From NCBI GenBank assembly GCA_029449245.1, contig JANATF010000012.1, forward strand, positions 930,001-994,000: a stretch of 64,000 bases of DNA. Direction: 5' to 3'. The position numbers and the translations under genes were made by a program. Positions 20,293-31,272 of this stretch are shown here, in pieces. How positions within the stretch are numbered: position 1 is the first letter of the stretch; the number at the start of each line of letters is the position of its first letter. The stretch comes from Mortierella alpina. Taxonomy: Eukaryota; Mortierellomycota; Mortierellomycetes; Mortierellales; Mortierellaceae. The notes under the pieces were generated by a model. That model was not told the origin of the DNA, searched no databases, and saw nothing but the letters and a program-made list of their open reading frames with translations.

Positions 20293-23200
20293 TCAGCTCC
20301 TCCTGCGTCCAAGGCCAACACCAAGGACCACGACCGCAGCCGATACCACTACCGTTGTTTTGCAAATGCTCCAGATCAAGTTCGGGAATCCTGCCTTCCT
20401 GGTAGCACTCTGGCTCTCAACGCTTTCATCCTGTTCGCCTTTTTGTTTCGAGGACGAGGATGAGACAGAGACGAGTGACGACGACGATTGCGAGCGCAGT
20501 TGGATCGATGAAGGGTTCTCGTTGTCCTCAAGCACATCAAAGGTTTTATCCTCCTCATGCGTCGACGTCAGCTTGAATGGCGGTGCCTCAGATTGCGGCG
20601 TCAAGGGAACATAGGACTTTTGCTGTGCGTCTTGTTCTGTCGTGGTTTCTGCTGTCTGTTCAGTCTCCAATGTCTTGTCCGCATTGCGGTGATGGTGTTG
20701 TTCTTGGTGATCCTTAGACGGAGTCAATGGCGGCGAAGGCACTTGTGAGTAAGAAGCCGCTGCGGCAGCAGTGGCCGCAGCAGCAGCAAGAGCAGCAGTA
20801 GCTGCTGCATTGTCCGTGACTACCTCGAGACTAGCCCTGCTGCTCTCTTTTGTCAGTATCCTTGTGCTCGCCAAGTCTTCCTTTGGCCCCAACTCATCAT
20901 CGGATGCGACCTCATGAGAGTCCGAGTTATGTTCCTCAGGGTTAGCAGCCGCCTCCAACTTGAACGAGTTCTCGCGATGGTCCTCTTGGGAGTCATCGAG
21001 TGGCGATTCAAGTACGGCCACAGCCTCTGGTTCAAGAGGTGCGGTCACCTCAGGTTCGCTTTCGAGCACCTGCTCGTCTCTGGCCTGCTGCCCGATTGAA
21101 TCCTCCGTGGTGGCCGCAGCAGCAGCAGATAAGAGGACAATGGCATCTAGACACATGCACACACAGAAAAAAAAATAAGGATGATTAATACAATTTGGAT
21201 GGATAATCGTGTCACCATCCCTATCACAAAACCCGATGCCCCCTCCACCCTTCATCCACTCATGCCTTCTCATACCCACAAGCCCTGATACACCCACACA
21301 TGTCATGCATGCACACGTTACCATCAACCCCACCCAAAGCAGATATAAAAGATTTCGATTGTTTACCTTGATCGCTGTCCGCATGCTGGGGTTGCGCCTT
21401 GCCATGGTCATCGTCTTGTTGGGGTGTGACAACACCTGCAGCATCACCACTACCCACAATGTGTTGTTGCTGAACCTCTTCCTCCTGAGAGAGCTGCTGT
21501 TGGACCTCTGCCAGCTCATCATCATCATCATCGTAATCACCCTCATCGTCATCAGCCTCGTCCCTGGGCACGCGACCGCCCTCGCCGTCGCTCACGTCAT
21601 CCTTCTCATCAAAGATCAGTACAGCCTCGAAGGTGTTCCTGGGCAGCTTCACAGCCCTGATCTTTGACCTGGGAGCAATGACCTTGTCAACAGCATTAGC
21701 ATTAGCTGTCAGAGGGACCAACGGAGCAGAGTGCGGGGTCGGTGAGGGTGAATGCTTTTCTTGCGTCTTGGTTTCGGTCTCGGCCTCGCCGACCTGACGT
21801 TCCACCGGTTGATCACGGACTTCAACATGGTCTTGCCTGATCTCAGCCTGGTCTTGCTTGACAGCCTCGCCTTCCTCCTTACCAACTTCCTTGGACACGG
21901 GTGGGGCATTGAGCTGACTTTGGAGACTAGAGCTTCGACTGCGGTTGGTCACAGCGTCCATCAACAACATGGACGCTGTCGGAAGTTGATGAATCTGCTC
22001 AATGAGCTCAACGGCGAGCTCATGGTTCCAATGACCCTCCGAGTCTTGGACTTGAGGACGGTTTGGATCACATTTCCACTCATCGTCAATCACAAACTTG
22101 TACTGGTATCGATATTCGCGGCTCAAGGGCAAGATAATGCCGTCTTTGCTCTGATGGTGGTACGGCAAGTCCTGATGAAGGACGTCGTCCTTGGCGTTGG
22201 CGCTGTTGTTGTTGGATGTCGCAGAATTAGAGGTGGTTGACGAGGACCGTGCTCGGCCAAAGAACCGACGAATCCGCTGTCGTTTCGAAAGTGTTGCATG
22301 GGGCGTGGAGCCAGGTGTCGAGGGTGATGAGGGTGTGGTAGTTGTAGTAGTGGCAGCGGTGGTCGTAGCGGCATGATGCTCCAGTAGCTCATGATGCAGG
22401 TAGCCATCTTCATCAAAGTAGTCCGAGATGTCCTCGACCTCCTGGACATTGAGCGATACCTCATACCTGTCGGTTGTGCCGGGGACAAGGCTCATGGGTA
22501 TCTTCTCCCATGGCCCGTGCCCGGGAACGGACCAGGTGCCTGCGATGAAGGCCTGGCCTTTGGGGACGGCATAGGGCCAGGAAATAGTGATGTCCTGCTG
22601 CGGGGCCATCAGGATGGGGTGCTGCTGCTTCAGGGAGGTCGAGGTCGAGGGGAGGGCGAGGGAGTGGGTCGAGGACGAACTCGATTCAAGGGATGCAGCG
22701 GTTGCAGAGGAGTGCTTTCTTCGCTTGAAAATCGAGGGAAGTCTGATGTGGGAGTGGCTGTGGCTGACTGAGCTGCTGACGGAGTGGATGCTGCTGTTGT
22801 CGAGGCTGTTACGAGGAAGCAACGGAGGGAGAAGACCAAAGGAGGCCGCAATTGTGGTGGAGGTGGTGGTGGTAGCGATGGTGGACGAGCTTTGTTTTAA
22901 GGGGGTTCCGCTTGTGCTAGCCTGTTGCTCGTCCTTGTTGGTCCCACCAATGGAGTTCTTTGCACTTTTCTGACTAGTCAAGCTGCTGCTCCGATCGCGT
23001 CCCGACGCTGACGCGATCAGAGTGGGCGATGCTACCGCTGTTGGGGATGCAGCAGCACTGGTGGTTGGAGGCAGGAACATGGCTGTGGTCATCAAACTCG
23101 CGCCGACCATGCTGCTAATGCCCTTCTCCTCCTTCTTGGACTTGCTTTTCTTCAGTTTGGTGCTCTTGGCCTTGTCCTCGGCAATCTCTGTTTCCTTTTC

Positions 23201-23401
23201 CTTTTCTTTTTCTTGTTCTTTTTCCTTTTCTTTTTCCTTTTCCTTTTCCTTTTCCTTCTCCTTCCCTATGGTCGCGGGATCATGCGTCGAGGAGGATGTC
23301 TTGTGGGTATGCGTCTTGGACGAGCTACTGCCGGCACTCCTTTTCTCATAGGGGTTCTCGAGAAAGGTCTTGGGAAGACTTTGGCCACGGATTTGATGCA
23401 T
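20293..23401 (-). CDS. CBM48 (AMPK-beta-type) glycogen-binding-domain protein with C-terminal anchor
   Basis: This is a 962-residue protein in two exons (23401-21367 and 21146-20293) joined in frame by a GT-AG intron. The N-terminal 265 residues are low complexity, including a KE repeat (about 47-70) and Ser/Thr-rich runs. A CBM48 / AMPK-beta E-set fold starts at about 270 (ITISWPYAVPKGQAFIAGTW) and finishes at about 426-465 (EYRYQYKFVIDDEWKCDPNR), the two halves separated by about 105 inserted residues. Such domains occur in AMPK beta subunits and in the yeast Crp1/Mdg1 family. A long acidic, alanine-rich tail ends in a hydrophobic segment (about 26 residues) and GRRRS, suggesting a tail-anchored membrane protein. 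The carbohydrate ligand and pathway are not evident. It is convergent with the chitin synthase gene, about 213 bases apart. Confidence 0.75.
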
Positions 23402-25598
23402 TGTGTGGAGAGGGGATGTGGGAGGGGGGTTTAATGCTTCTTTTTTTGTTTTTGTTTAGGTATTGAATTGGCGGGTCGGAAGGCGATGTTCGGTTAAAGG
23501 GTTTAAAAAAGCTGTGCTGGGCAAATGTAGACAACAGACCAAAGAACAATAGCTCAGTGGTAGATGGCGAAAGGAAAAAAAAACTGAGCTTTGATGGAAG
23601 ATAGGTGTTAGGGTAGAAAGCAAAAGCAAGAGCGAGGGCGAGGAAAAGAAAAAGGAGCGATTGCGAGCGGAGGTGGGTTTTTATCTACTATGGGAGGATT
23701 GAGGGCAGTAGGGCCAGAGGGGAGCCTTGCAAACACGTTAGAGCAGTGGTCCGCGGGTCCGTGTCCAGTGTCAGTAAAAACGGACACGAAAGGAAGGAGA
23801 GAGTAAGCGAGTCCACGGAGGTGCCCAGTCGTAGCTGCACATGTAATCGGGAGCGAGGCGACAGAAAAATACAAGAAAAAAAGTTTTGGTCTGGGGTTTC
23901 TACATTGTCGACATGCCCTTTGATGCGCAATTTCGCGTCCTGCGCGTTACTGCACTCTGCTCAAAGGCATTGTCCCCTCTCTTTACCCCCTTCTGTCTTC
24001 ACTCTCTCACTCTTTCACCCATAAAACGGGGATAGGCGCTCACACACGCGCTTGGGTTCGTCTGCACCTTAAACAGTCATTCTAGGGCATAGAAAGTGTG
24101 CAAGGAAGGCAAATCATGGCCAAGCAAGGCAAGACAAGGCAAGGCAAGGCAAGATGGTATGACATGACAAGGTCTCATTAAGAAGCAGATGTGCTCCCCT
24201 TCTCGACCTGTCGGCCTACCTCTGTCTACCTTTCTCTCTTGCTATCCAACCTACCCGTGGACTGGACACTCAGTTGTAGGCTACGGAGGGATCGGGGGTA
24301 TATTCTAGCCTCTCTCCACACCACGAAGGGCCTCTCTTCTTTTTGAGGTTTGCATAAGCAATGGTCGCATTGTCAAACTATCCAGTTGGTCTTTTTTTTC
24401 CCGCGTCGCTCCTCCCCTATTCTTGTGCTCACCAGCGCTCTCTCTGTTCCCTTCGCCCAAACACCTAACAGCCTTCTTGTGTTCTCTTTGCAACAGTTAT
24501 CTTTTTTTGACAGCTCAGGGTCACCGGGAAGAACAAGAACCAAGATAGGTGAGTGGTTGCACAGCGAGCAGAAAAAAGATTTTGGACTCATCCAAAGGGT
24601 GTTTGACTGCAGTCGCGATTGGACAAGCGGCGAACGCACTAAGAACAAGGTCTGTTTGAGCAAGTTACTCAGGTGTGAATATGGTGTCGTCCAACAAAGG
24701 CATGCATATATTGCTTCTGGCCTGCCCTACTGCCCTCCTATTCTCTCGGTGCAAGCACTGCATGCACCTATTTTATCTTTTTGTTGTTTGCGTCGACGCT
24801 GAGTGTTAGGCAAAAGGACCCTTTGTACTCTTTCCATTATGCCCAAAAAAGTGATTTGCTGCTCCACAATCCTCTTCCTGCCGATTATTGCATGACACAC
24901 ACATCTTGACGAGGCTGTGAGAAGTGAGGCATAGGGGGTAACTCCATTTCTTAGCTCGCGTCTGAGGTTGAGTAGAACCGAGAGACGGCATAACCACCTC
25001 AATTGCAATAAGCGCGTCGTTTCCTGCTTATCCTCTTCCTTGGTCCCCGATCTGTACTGCGCTAGTGGACTAGACGAGAACAAGAGCCGCTGCGAGTGAT
25101 CGTGTGTGGAAAAGCAGGGGATGGCTCCTCCTCCACCTCGGGAAAGTTTGAAATCAATTCCCGTTTGCTTTGTAGCCATCCTTTGGCTAGGGGGCCACAA
25201 AAAAATCAAGAATAGGAGGGTGATTCGTTCTCACATGCTATCGTGGCTCTCACCTGCTCCCCTTCCCTTTCCCAGCTAAGGTCCAGCAATTGGGGATAGA
25301 AAACTCTCCCGTTCGCCCACTTTCGTGATTTCAGTTCATTCATTTCAATCGTGGTTGTTGAAGTGTATTGGCATGGGCCATGTTGTTTGCGTGTTTTGAC
25401 CCATCCCTTCGCCCACCTGTACGCTTTCAGCCGGTTCGTGATGCAGTCTTCGCCACAACAAAGCAAGGGGAGGGGGTTTTTACTGAGTACCATCGGGTGC
25501 ATGCACGCAAAGCACACAACACACACAAGCTGCAGTAAACTAGGCCCAAAAAAAAAGAGGAAAAAAAAGCGCTTACTGCTCCACTTCATGATTGCACT
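23402..25598. other. Intergenic region upstream of the CBM48 gene
   Basis: About 2.2 kb without a supportable gene. Open frames are short and unlike known proteins. It holds the upstream region of the CBM48 gene, a small AAGGC repeat at 24126-24153, several pyrimidine tracts, and the 3' flank of SIN1. Confidence 0.5.
24126..24153 (+). repeat. AAGGC pentanucleotide repeat
   Basis: Five imperfect tandem copies of AAGGC, one reading AAGAC. A small microsatellite with no evident function. Confidence 0.8.
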
Positions 25599-28382
25599 TC
25601 AACTATTTTTGAGTTGCATAATCCGTTGGCAGATCTCGTCTGAGGAAAACACACAAAGAGAGGACAAACACATGTCAGTCGCGACCCACCCTCTTCATAC
25701 TGACCTTTGTGACACAATCCAAAAGACAATTCGCAGAAAAGAATGAATAACAACAAACTTACGCGCTTGCTGAGGACTCTTGGCCTCAAACTCATAAGTC
25801 TTCTTTTCGCGATCTCCACGGAGGACCACCAGTTTGAGGTGATTGGGCGCTTTCCGGCTCTGTCGACAGTCATGGATCGTATTCTTGAGATAGGATGCCG
25901 TCTTGCCCGAGTCAAAGAGCAGCGTCTTGGTCGATGAGGGCACGATCCGGATGTAGTCGCCATCGAATGTCAGCACTTGTTCATGATGTCCGACATACGC
26001 GCCTCGTCGCTTTCGATTCAAAGTGTATTCGCGATAGACCTCAGTTGAGGTGAGGTACGACACGCCCGAGCCTGGGATATCGGCTGCTCCGTTCCGACCA
26101 AGTTTGGATCGTTTCGCAGCAAGAGCAGATTCTGCGTGAGGGAGATTGGAAGGATAAGACAAATGCGGCGTGGGTTAGGAACCACAAGTCTACTATGCAA
26201 ATTAAATCAACAGGACAAGGTATGTGCGCAAGTGTTATGGATATGCCGACTTACCAGTTACTTTGGGGACCAGGGCCAACTCTGTGGTGTTGGAAATATC
26301 CTCAGCAGCACCATCCAGCGGCAGGACGAGGTTCGAGTCCGCCACCACCAAAGACCAATCTGCTGGCACCATCTTGTGCTTCAGACAGAGGTAATCAATC
26401 ACGTCCGACACCAGCATCTTGGGGAGAATCTCAACTGTCGTTGTCTTCTTGACTTCATGGTCCGTGTGAAGTCGAACTCGTACATAGTGCTGCGTGCTGG
26501 TAATAAGAGGAGCTGCCCTGGGCGGTGGTACTGCAACATGTGACCCTGTGCTGACGGTGCCAGACGTTCCATTCATGAGTCCACCCCCAGGGTTGGATCC
26601 CGAGAGAATGCCACGTGCACTAGCAACGGCGCCGTTCGCGCCATGGGGATCCAATAATGTCCTATCCGATGACGAGCTCAGGAGCCCCTCTCCTTGTGCA
26701 CCAGACGCTGTTCTAACACCATCCGGTACGGCCAGTCCTGCTGCAGCGACAGGGACCTGTTGTCTCTTGGGGCGCACGACTGTCCGTCCGGATTTTGCGT
26801 AAAGGTTCTCGTTGATTTGAACTTGAGCTGGTGTTGCCTCGCATAGCGCAAACTGATTCATAGCAAACCTCTGGTTCGTAGAAAATCGTCCTATCTTCAG
26901 AGTCCGCTCCACAGCTAAAAAAAATAAAAGATATTGACGAATGGTTAGCGTTGGCTACCATAGTGTTCTAACAAAGGCATGGGGTGTGCGAACACATACC
27001 TGGTAAATCATCGTCTATCTCGCCATCGTCCTCGACAATCCGCAGATTCCACTGCACAACAGTTGACTGTTCATCACTGAGCTGGGGTGTTCGGGCTTCG
27101 TTGTAGTACTGATAGAGGATGTATCCGATGACGTCTTCCACGCTCGCGTCCCTTTTCACGACCACTTGCATCGGATCCTTGGGCTTGTCGCTGTTTGGTA
27201 GGTAAATCTTGAGTTGCACAGGGCTTGTCTCTCCCATTCCTGCGACACGAAGGAACTCTTCTGCGAATGGATTGTCGTCTCTTGACTTTTGTTGCTTGAT
27301 GAGGGACGTGAGCAAGGACACGGGCGACGGTTGAGCCAGTGGAACAGGCTCCGCGAGAATCTCGTCAATCTGAGGCATAGCTCCTCTGTTGGGTGGAGGC
27401 GTGGAGGGTCGGATGGGAGACGGTGACATGAGCATGGTACTTGACGGCACAGAGTTCCTGCCCATCCGCGCTACGATCGCAGAGTCTGGTGGAGAGAGGT
27501 CAATGGGCGAGTTCATCGAGTCGATTGTCATGTCCCCGATATCTGTCTCGCGCTCTGTCAGCGGCTCCGAATCTGCTGCCGCGCTTTGTTCGTTCTGTCC
27601 AGGGTCGGATTCGGTTTCGCCATCTGCTGCTGGTTGCTGGTGGGCATGGGTATCTTCAGAGATGGTGGCGGATCCTGGTCGGGACGGGGTGGTAATGAAT
27701 ATTCCAGGCGCATAGTTTCCTCCGACGTGTGCAGGAATCGCCATCTTTTGAAAAGTCCTCGGCGGCGACTTGCTGCTCGCATGTACGGAAATAAAAAAGA
27801 TTGTCAGCGCGATGCAAGTACAGGAGATGGAGTCATGGATAGGACAGGTAAAACGTCAGCCTGTTCTTACACTGGTTCCTCGTCGTCGATATCGATTTCA
27901 TCGTCGCTTTCCATGCTGGCTACGGCCATGGGGATGGGCACGCGCACGGCTGGAACTGGAGCTGGCTGCATCGGAAAGGCATTTGACGAGCTGCCTTCGA
28001 TCCCGCCCCTGCCCAGACCTGCCGCCGCCGCCGCCGCAGCGGCCTGAGCAGCGACAACCCTCCGTCGATCGTACTTGCCCCGGAGACCATATGTTGGTTT
28101 CGTGCTCTGGTTGATGCTGGGTGAATTGTCGCTGGAGTTGAGATATGGGTCGCTGGAGCTGAGGAGCAAGGAGTTGTTGCTGAGCATCATGTACTCATGG
28201 CTGATGTTGGGCGAGTAACAAAACTGCATCTCGGGAAAGACAGGGCCTGCGGTCTTGATGTACTCGTTGGAGAGCAGGCCTGTTGGGAAGGTGATGACCT
28301 TGTCTGAGGTCCTGTCATCGAGGCGCAAGTTGCAGAGTCTAAGGTTGTGGACGATGTAAGCTGGGTCGCTCAGGACCGACAT
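25599..28382 (-). CDS. SIN1: TORC2 subunit SIN1/AVO1 homologue
   Basis: Sin1/Avo1 is an essential TORC2 subunit that recruits AGC-kinase substrates and membranes. The model has five exons: 28382-27871, 27772-27000, 26914-26255, 26131-25763 and 25639-25599, giving 784 residues in a continuous frame. The N-terminal conserved motif (DPAYIVHNLRL) is followed by a long Ser/Pro-rich region. A CRIM substrate-binding domain lies at about 320-428 (VQLKIYLPNSDKP, VVQWNLRIVEDDG), a Ras-binding-like domain at about 570-648 (YVRVRLHTDHEVKKTTTVEI), and a PH domain at about 660 to the end (LLFDSGKTASYLKNTIHDCR). Domain order and length match the family. At the second junction an AG three bases upstream of the chosen acceptor is also frame-compatible and would add one serine. 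The start at 28382 is the first ATG of the conserved N terminus. Confidence 0.93.
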
Positions 28383-28927
28383 GTTGGTAATAGGCTGTTT
28401 GCTGTACAGGCAGACAGGCAGGCAGACAGACAGGCAGGCAGGTATACACAAAGGACAGGGAACTTGAAAAGAAAGAATGAGAGAACGAAAAAGGACGAGA
28501 ACAAGGGCGACGCGGGGATGGTGGGTGTATGTACAGGCTATTTACACGAGATGAGCGGCTGCGAGAGCGAGGCCGAAGGCAGGAGAGAGTGAGAGAGGGA
28601 GAGAGAGAGAAGAGAACAGGGAGAGTGAAGCGAGAGAGTGAAGAGTGAAGAGTGAAGAGTGAAGAGTGAAGAGTGAAGAGTGAAGAGTGAAGAGTGAAGA
28701 GTGAAGAGTGAGTGCAGAGCGAGACCGTGCGTGACGAGGACGAGATGCGCTGGTGATGGACAGGTGCAAAGGAGGGAGGAGCCCAAGCCATGGTCAAAGG
28801 GAATCAAACGCAGGTGCCCTTAAGACAGCCAGTTCGCAGTCCCGTGGGCCAACCCCGGCTGTTTACACGACTCGTTTCTTGTGCACCCTCTTAACTCCAC
28901 ATTACCTCGCTTGACTTGCCGCCCACC
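28383..28927. promoter_or_regulatory. Shared divergent promoter of SIN1 and the PPR gene
   Basis: This 545-base gap lies between two divergent start codons and should hold both promoters. It contains CAGACAGG-type repeats at about 28405-28442 and a 7-bp minisatellite at 28636-28711. No clear TATA box is seen on either side. Confidence 0.6.
28636..28711 (+). repeat. 7-bp minisatellite GAGTGAA, ten copies
   Basis: Ten perfect head-to-tail copies of GAGTGAA (28636-28705) plus a partial copy, inside a purine-rich stretch between SIN1 and the PPR gene. The opposite strand is a TTCACTC pyrimidine array in the SIN1 upstream or leader region. Confidence 0.95.
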
Positions 28928-30997
28928 ATGCACAGAAGCACGACCATTGCACGGCGCGGCATCTCGCTCTTCACCCACTGCACTGCATGCATCAACAGGA
29001 ATGCCCTGATAACCTCAACTCTCGCTCCGCCTTCCAGACCTCGCCTTCAGCGAATCTGCTTCAATGCCTCCAGTCCAGCCTCAACAGCCCGCTTCTCGAC
29101 CTCGTCCGTATGCCATATCAAAGGCGTACTCGACCTGAACGATGAGCTCGACGAGGATACTATATCGCCTGCTGCCAGGCCATCGTCAAAGCTTACAACC
29201 ACTTCACCATCACCATCATCATCGCCATCAATATCGCGGCCAGGATCAGGATCAGGATCAGGATCCTTTGGCGAGGACTCCCCGTTCCTGGACCACTCGC
29301 TCATCCCTCCAGAGCAGATCGTGGCCTACAGGAACTTGTACGACAAGGAGATCAAGATCTCCACGGATCCCAAGGACCACGAGCGCTTCCTGCTCCTGTA
29401 CAGATCCCTTGCAGACGACCCGCACGTCTTTGCGCAACTCCAGCCCATCGACTTTATGATCGCCCTCAACTGCTGCAGAGACCTCTACCGGTGCATCCCA
29501 CGGATGCGGCGGATCCTCAAAGACGTACAACAAACACCCCATTTCACCATCCCAGACATCCACCACATCCTCCTCAAGGCCTACGTCAAACTATCCGACT
29601 TCAAGAGTGCCGCCAACCTGATCGAGGAGTTGCGCAGACACCAGATCCAATTCAACACGGCCACCTACCACATCATGCTCGACATTTGCAAACACGAGCA
29701 CCAAATCAACAAGGCGACCAGGATCCTGGAGCAAATGCGGGAGCTCAAAGTTCCAGTCACCAATGTCACCTATCTGATCATGATCACCATCTGTGCGCGG
29801 ACCAAGAACCCGACCTTGGCACGCGAGTACTTTGACGAGATGCCTCTCTTGGGCATGGAAACCGAGCTGAGCCATTACAACGCTCTGCTGAATGCCTACG
29901 CGCACGCACGGAACCGCGACGGCGCACGCAAAGTCTTTGAGATGATGCAAGAAGACGGGATCCAGCCCGATCACTATACCTACGCCGCCATGGTCAAAAC
30001 CCTGCTCTCCCACCGAGCCGATCCCATGCGCCGCCAAACCGCCCTCAAACTGGTCCAAGACGCGCCCATCCAACCCAACGCCAAACTGCTCGCTGCCCTT
30101 GGGAAACAACCCGAGGAGATTGTGAACGAGTGCATCAAGAACAACGTCGACATGTCCCTCCATGACTTCAACATGTTTCTTCTCAGCGCCATCAAATCCA
30201 ACCAGTTCTCACAAGTGCCCTATATTCTGGAGCAGATGACTCTTCGCAACCTCCGGCCCAATGTGATCACCTTCACCGCCATGCTCGATGCCGATATCAA
30301 AATGGGCAAATACCAGGAGGCCAAGGACGTCTTTCGAGCCATGGAACAGGCCAACATCCAACCAGACGTGATTGCTTACTCGGCCATGATCGCCGTCACG
30401 TTATCACAGGCCAGTGTCCGCGAATCCATCGACATCCTGAAAGCCATGATCCAGGACGGTCTCCTCCCCAACCGACACACCTTCAACTCTTTACTCTCTG
30501 CTAGTGTGGGCGAGGTCGGTGTGGACGCTATTCGGATCATCCGCAAGACCATGGACGAACTCCGCGTTCGACCCGATCAGCGCTCCTTCAACGCCATCCT
30601 ATCCGCCTACGCTCTCCAGGGCGACATGGATGAGATGTTGCTGACTCTCGATGACATGAAACACTCTCGAGTTCCCCCCGACGCTCTGACTTACTCGATC
30701 CTCATCTCGGGCTTCCTACAGAACGGTGACTTGCGTTATGCCATGGAATGGTATTACAAAATGATGCATGGTGGATTTGTGCCGGCCACTTTCTTGGTCA
30801 ACAACCTCATGGCAGCGCTTCACGGATCAGGACAGGGTCAACAAATCGTGATGCTGTTCCGCGATATGGAGCGCCATGGCGTTCGAAGGAATGAGCAGTC
30901 GTTTGAAATTGCGATGGAGGCTTGTGAAAAGTTTGGTTTGGACGACGCTCGAGCTCAGATCGAGAACGAGTTCAAGGATTACCTTGCTGTGCACTAG
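28928..30997 (+). CDS. Mitochondrial pentatricopeptide-repeat (PPR) protein
   Basis: This is an uninterrupted 689-residue gene. The N terminus is basic and Ser/Ala-rich without acids (MHRSTTIARRGISLFTH), typical of a mitochondrial presequence. A low-complexity Asp/Ser/Gly stretch (about 85-120) precedes a tandem array of 35-residue PPR motifs, for example YHIMLDICKHEHQINKATRI, HYNALLNAYAHARNRDGARK and TYSILISGFLQNGDLRYAME. PPR proteins bind organellar RNA and act in its processing, stability or translation. The RNA target cannot be read reliably here. The ATG at 28928 has a good context (CCACCATGC). It is the only long gene in this half of the window without an intron. Confidence 0.9.
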   Translation: MHRSTTIARRGISLFTHCTACINRNALITSTLAPPSRPRLQRICFNASSPASTARFSTSSVCHIKGVLDLNDELDEDTISPAARPSSKLTTTSPSPSSSPSISRPGSGSGSGSFGEDSPFLDHSLIPPEQIVAYRNLYDKEIKISTDPKDHERFLLLYRSLADDPHVFAQLQPIDFMIALNCCRDLYRCIPRMRRILKDVQQTPHFTIPDIHHILLKAYVKLSDFKSAANLIEELRRHQIQFNTATYHIMLDICKHEHQINKATRILEQMRELKVPVTNVTYLIMITICARTKNPTLAREYFDEMPLLGMETELSHYNALLNAYAHARNRDGARKVFEMMQEDGIQPDHYTYAAMVKTLLSHRADPMRRQTALKLVQDAPIQPNAKLLAALGKQPEEIVNECIKNNVDMSLHDFNMFLLSAIKSNQFSQVPYILEQMTLRNLRPNVITFTAMLDADIKMGKYQEAKDVFRAMEQANIQPDVIAYSAMIAVTLSQASVRESIDILKAMIQDGLLPNRHTFNSLLSASVGEVGVDAIRIIRKTMDELRVRPDQRSFNAILSAYALQGDMDEMLLTLDDMKHSRVPPDALTYSILISGFLQNGDLRYAMEWYYKMMHGGFVPATFLVNNLMAALHGSGQGQQIVMLFRDMERHGVRRNEQSFEIAMEACEKFGLDDARAQIENEFKDYLAVH

Positions 30998-31039
30998 TTC
31001 ACCCCCACCTTTTCATATTCAAATACAGAGTGGATGCTG

Positions 31040-31066
31040 CAAAAAAAAAAAAAAAAAAAAAAAAAA
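31040..31066 (+). repeat. Poly-A tract
   Basis: An uninterrupted run of about 27 A just after the PPR stop codon, in its presumed 3' untranslated region. It could mark a retroposed tail or be simple slippage; no duplicated flanks are visible. Confidence 0.85.
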
Positions 31067-31272
31067 ACTACTGCCTTTTTGTTCTCTGGTTTTTTTTATT
31101 GGATTTTCCTCTATGTGTCTGGCAATAGTACCCCCCTCGTCCAGGCATGTCCTACGTATTCCTCAAAAGAACTAGATAAACTGAAAAATGAAAAAGAAAA
31201 CAAGGACGACGGTGATTGACACCAAACAAACAAACAAAAAAAAGGGCATGCTCAGCGAGCGACATCAAATGA

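Noticed and set aside
23213-23434. Plus-strand frame rich in Phe/Ser/Leu
   Set aside because: It is the antisense reading of the Lys/Glu repeat in the CBM48 protein.
28339-28797. Minus-strand frames with TLHSSLF repeats
   Set aside because: They are translations of the 7-bp minisatellite in three frames, in a promoter region, without homology.
31040-31066. Poly-A tract as the tail of a retroelement
   Set aside because: No reverse-transcriptase fragment or target-site duplication is visible around it.
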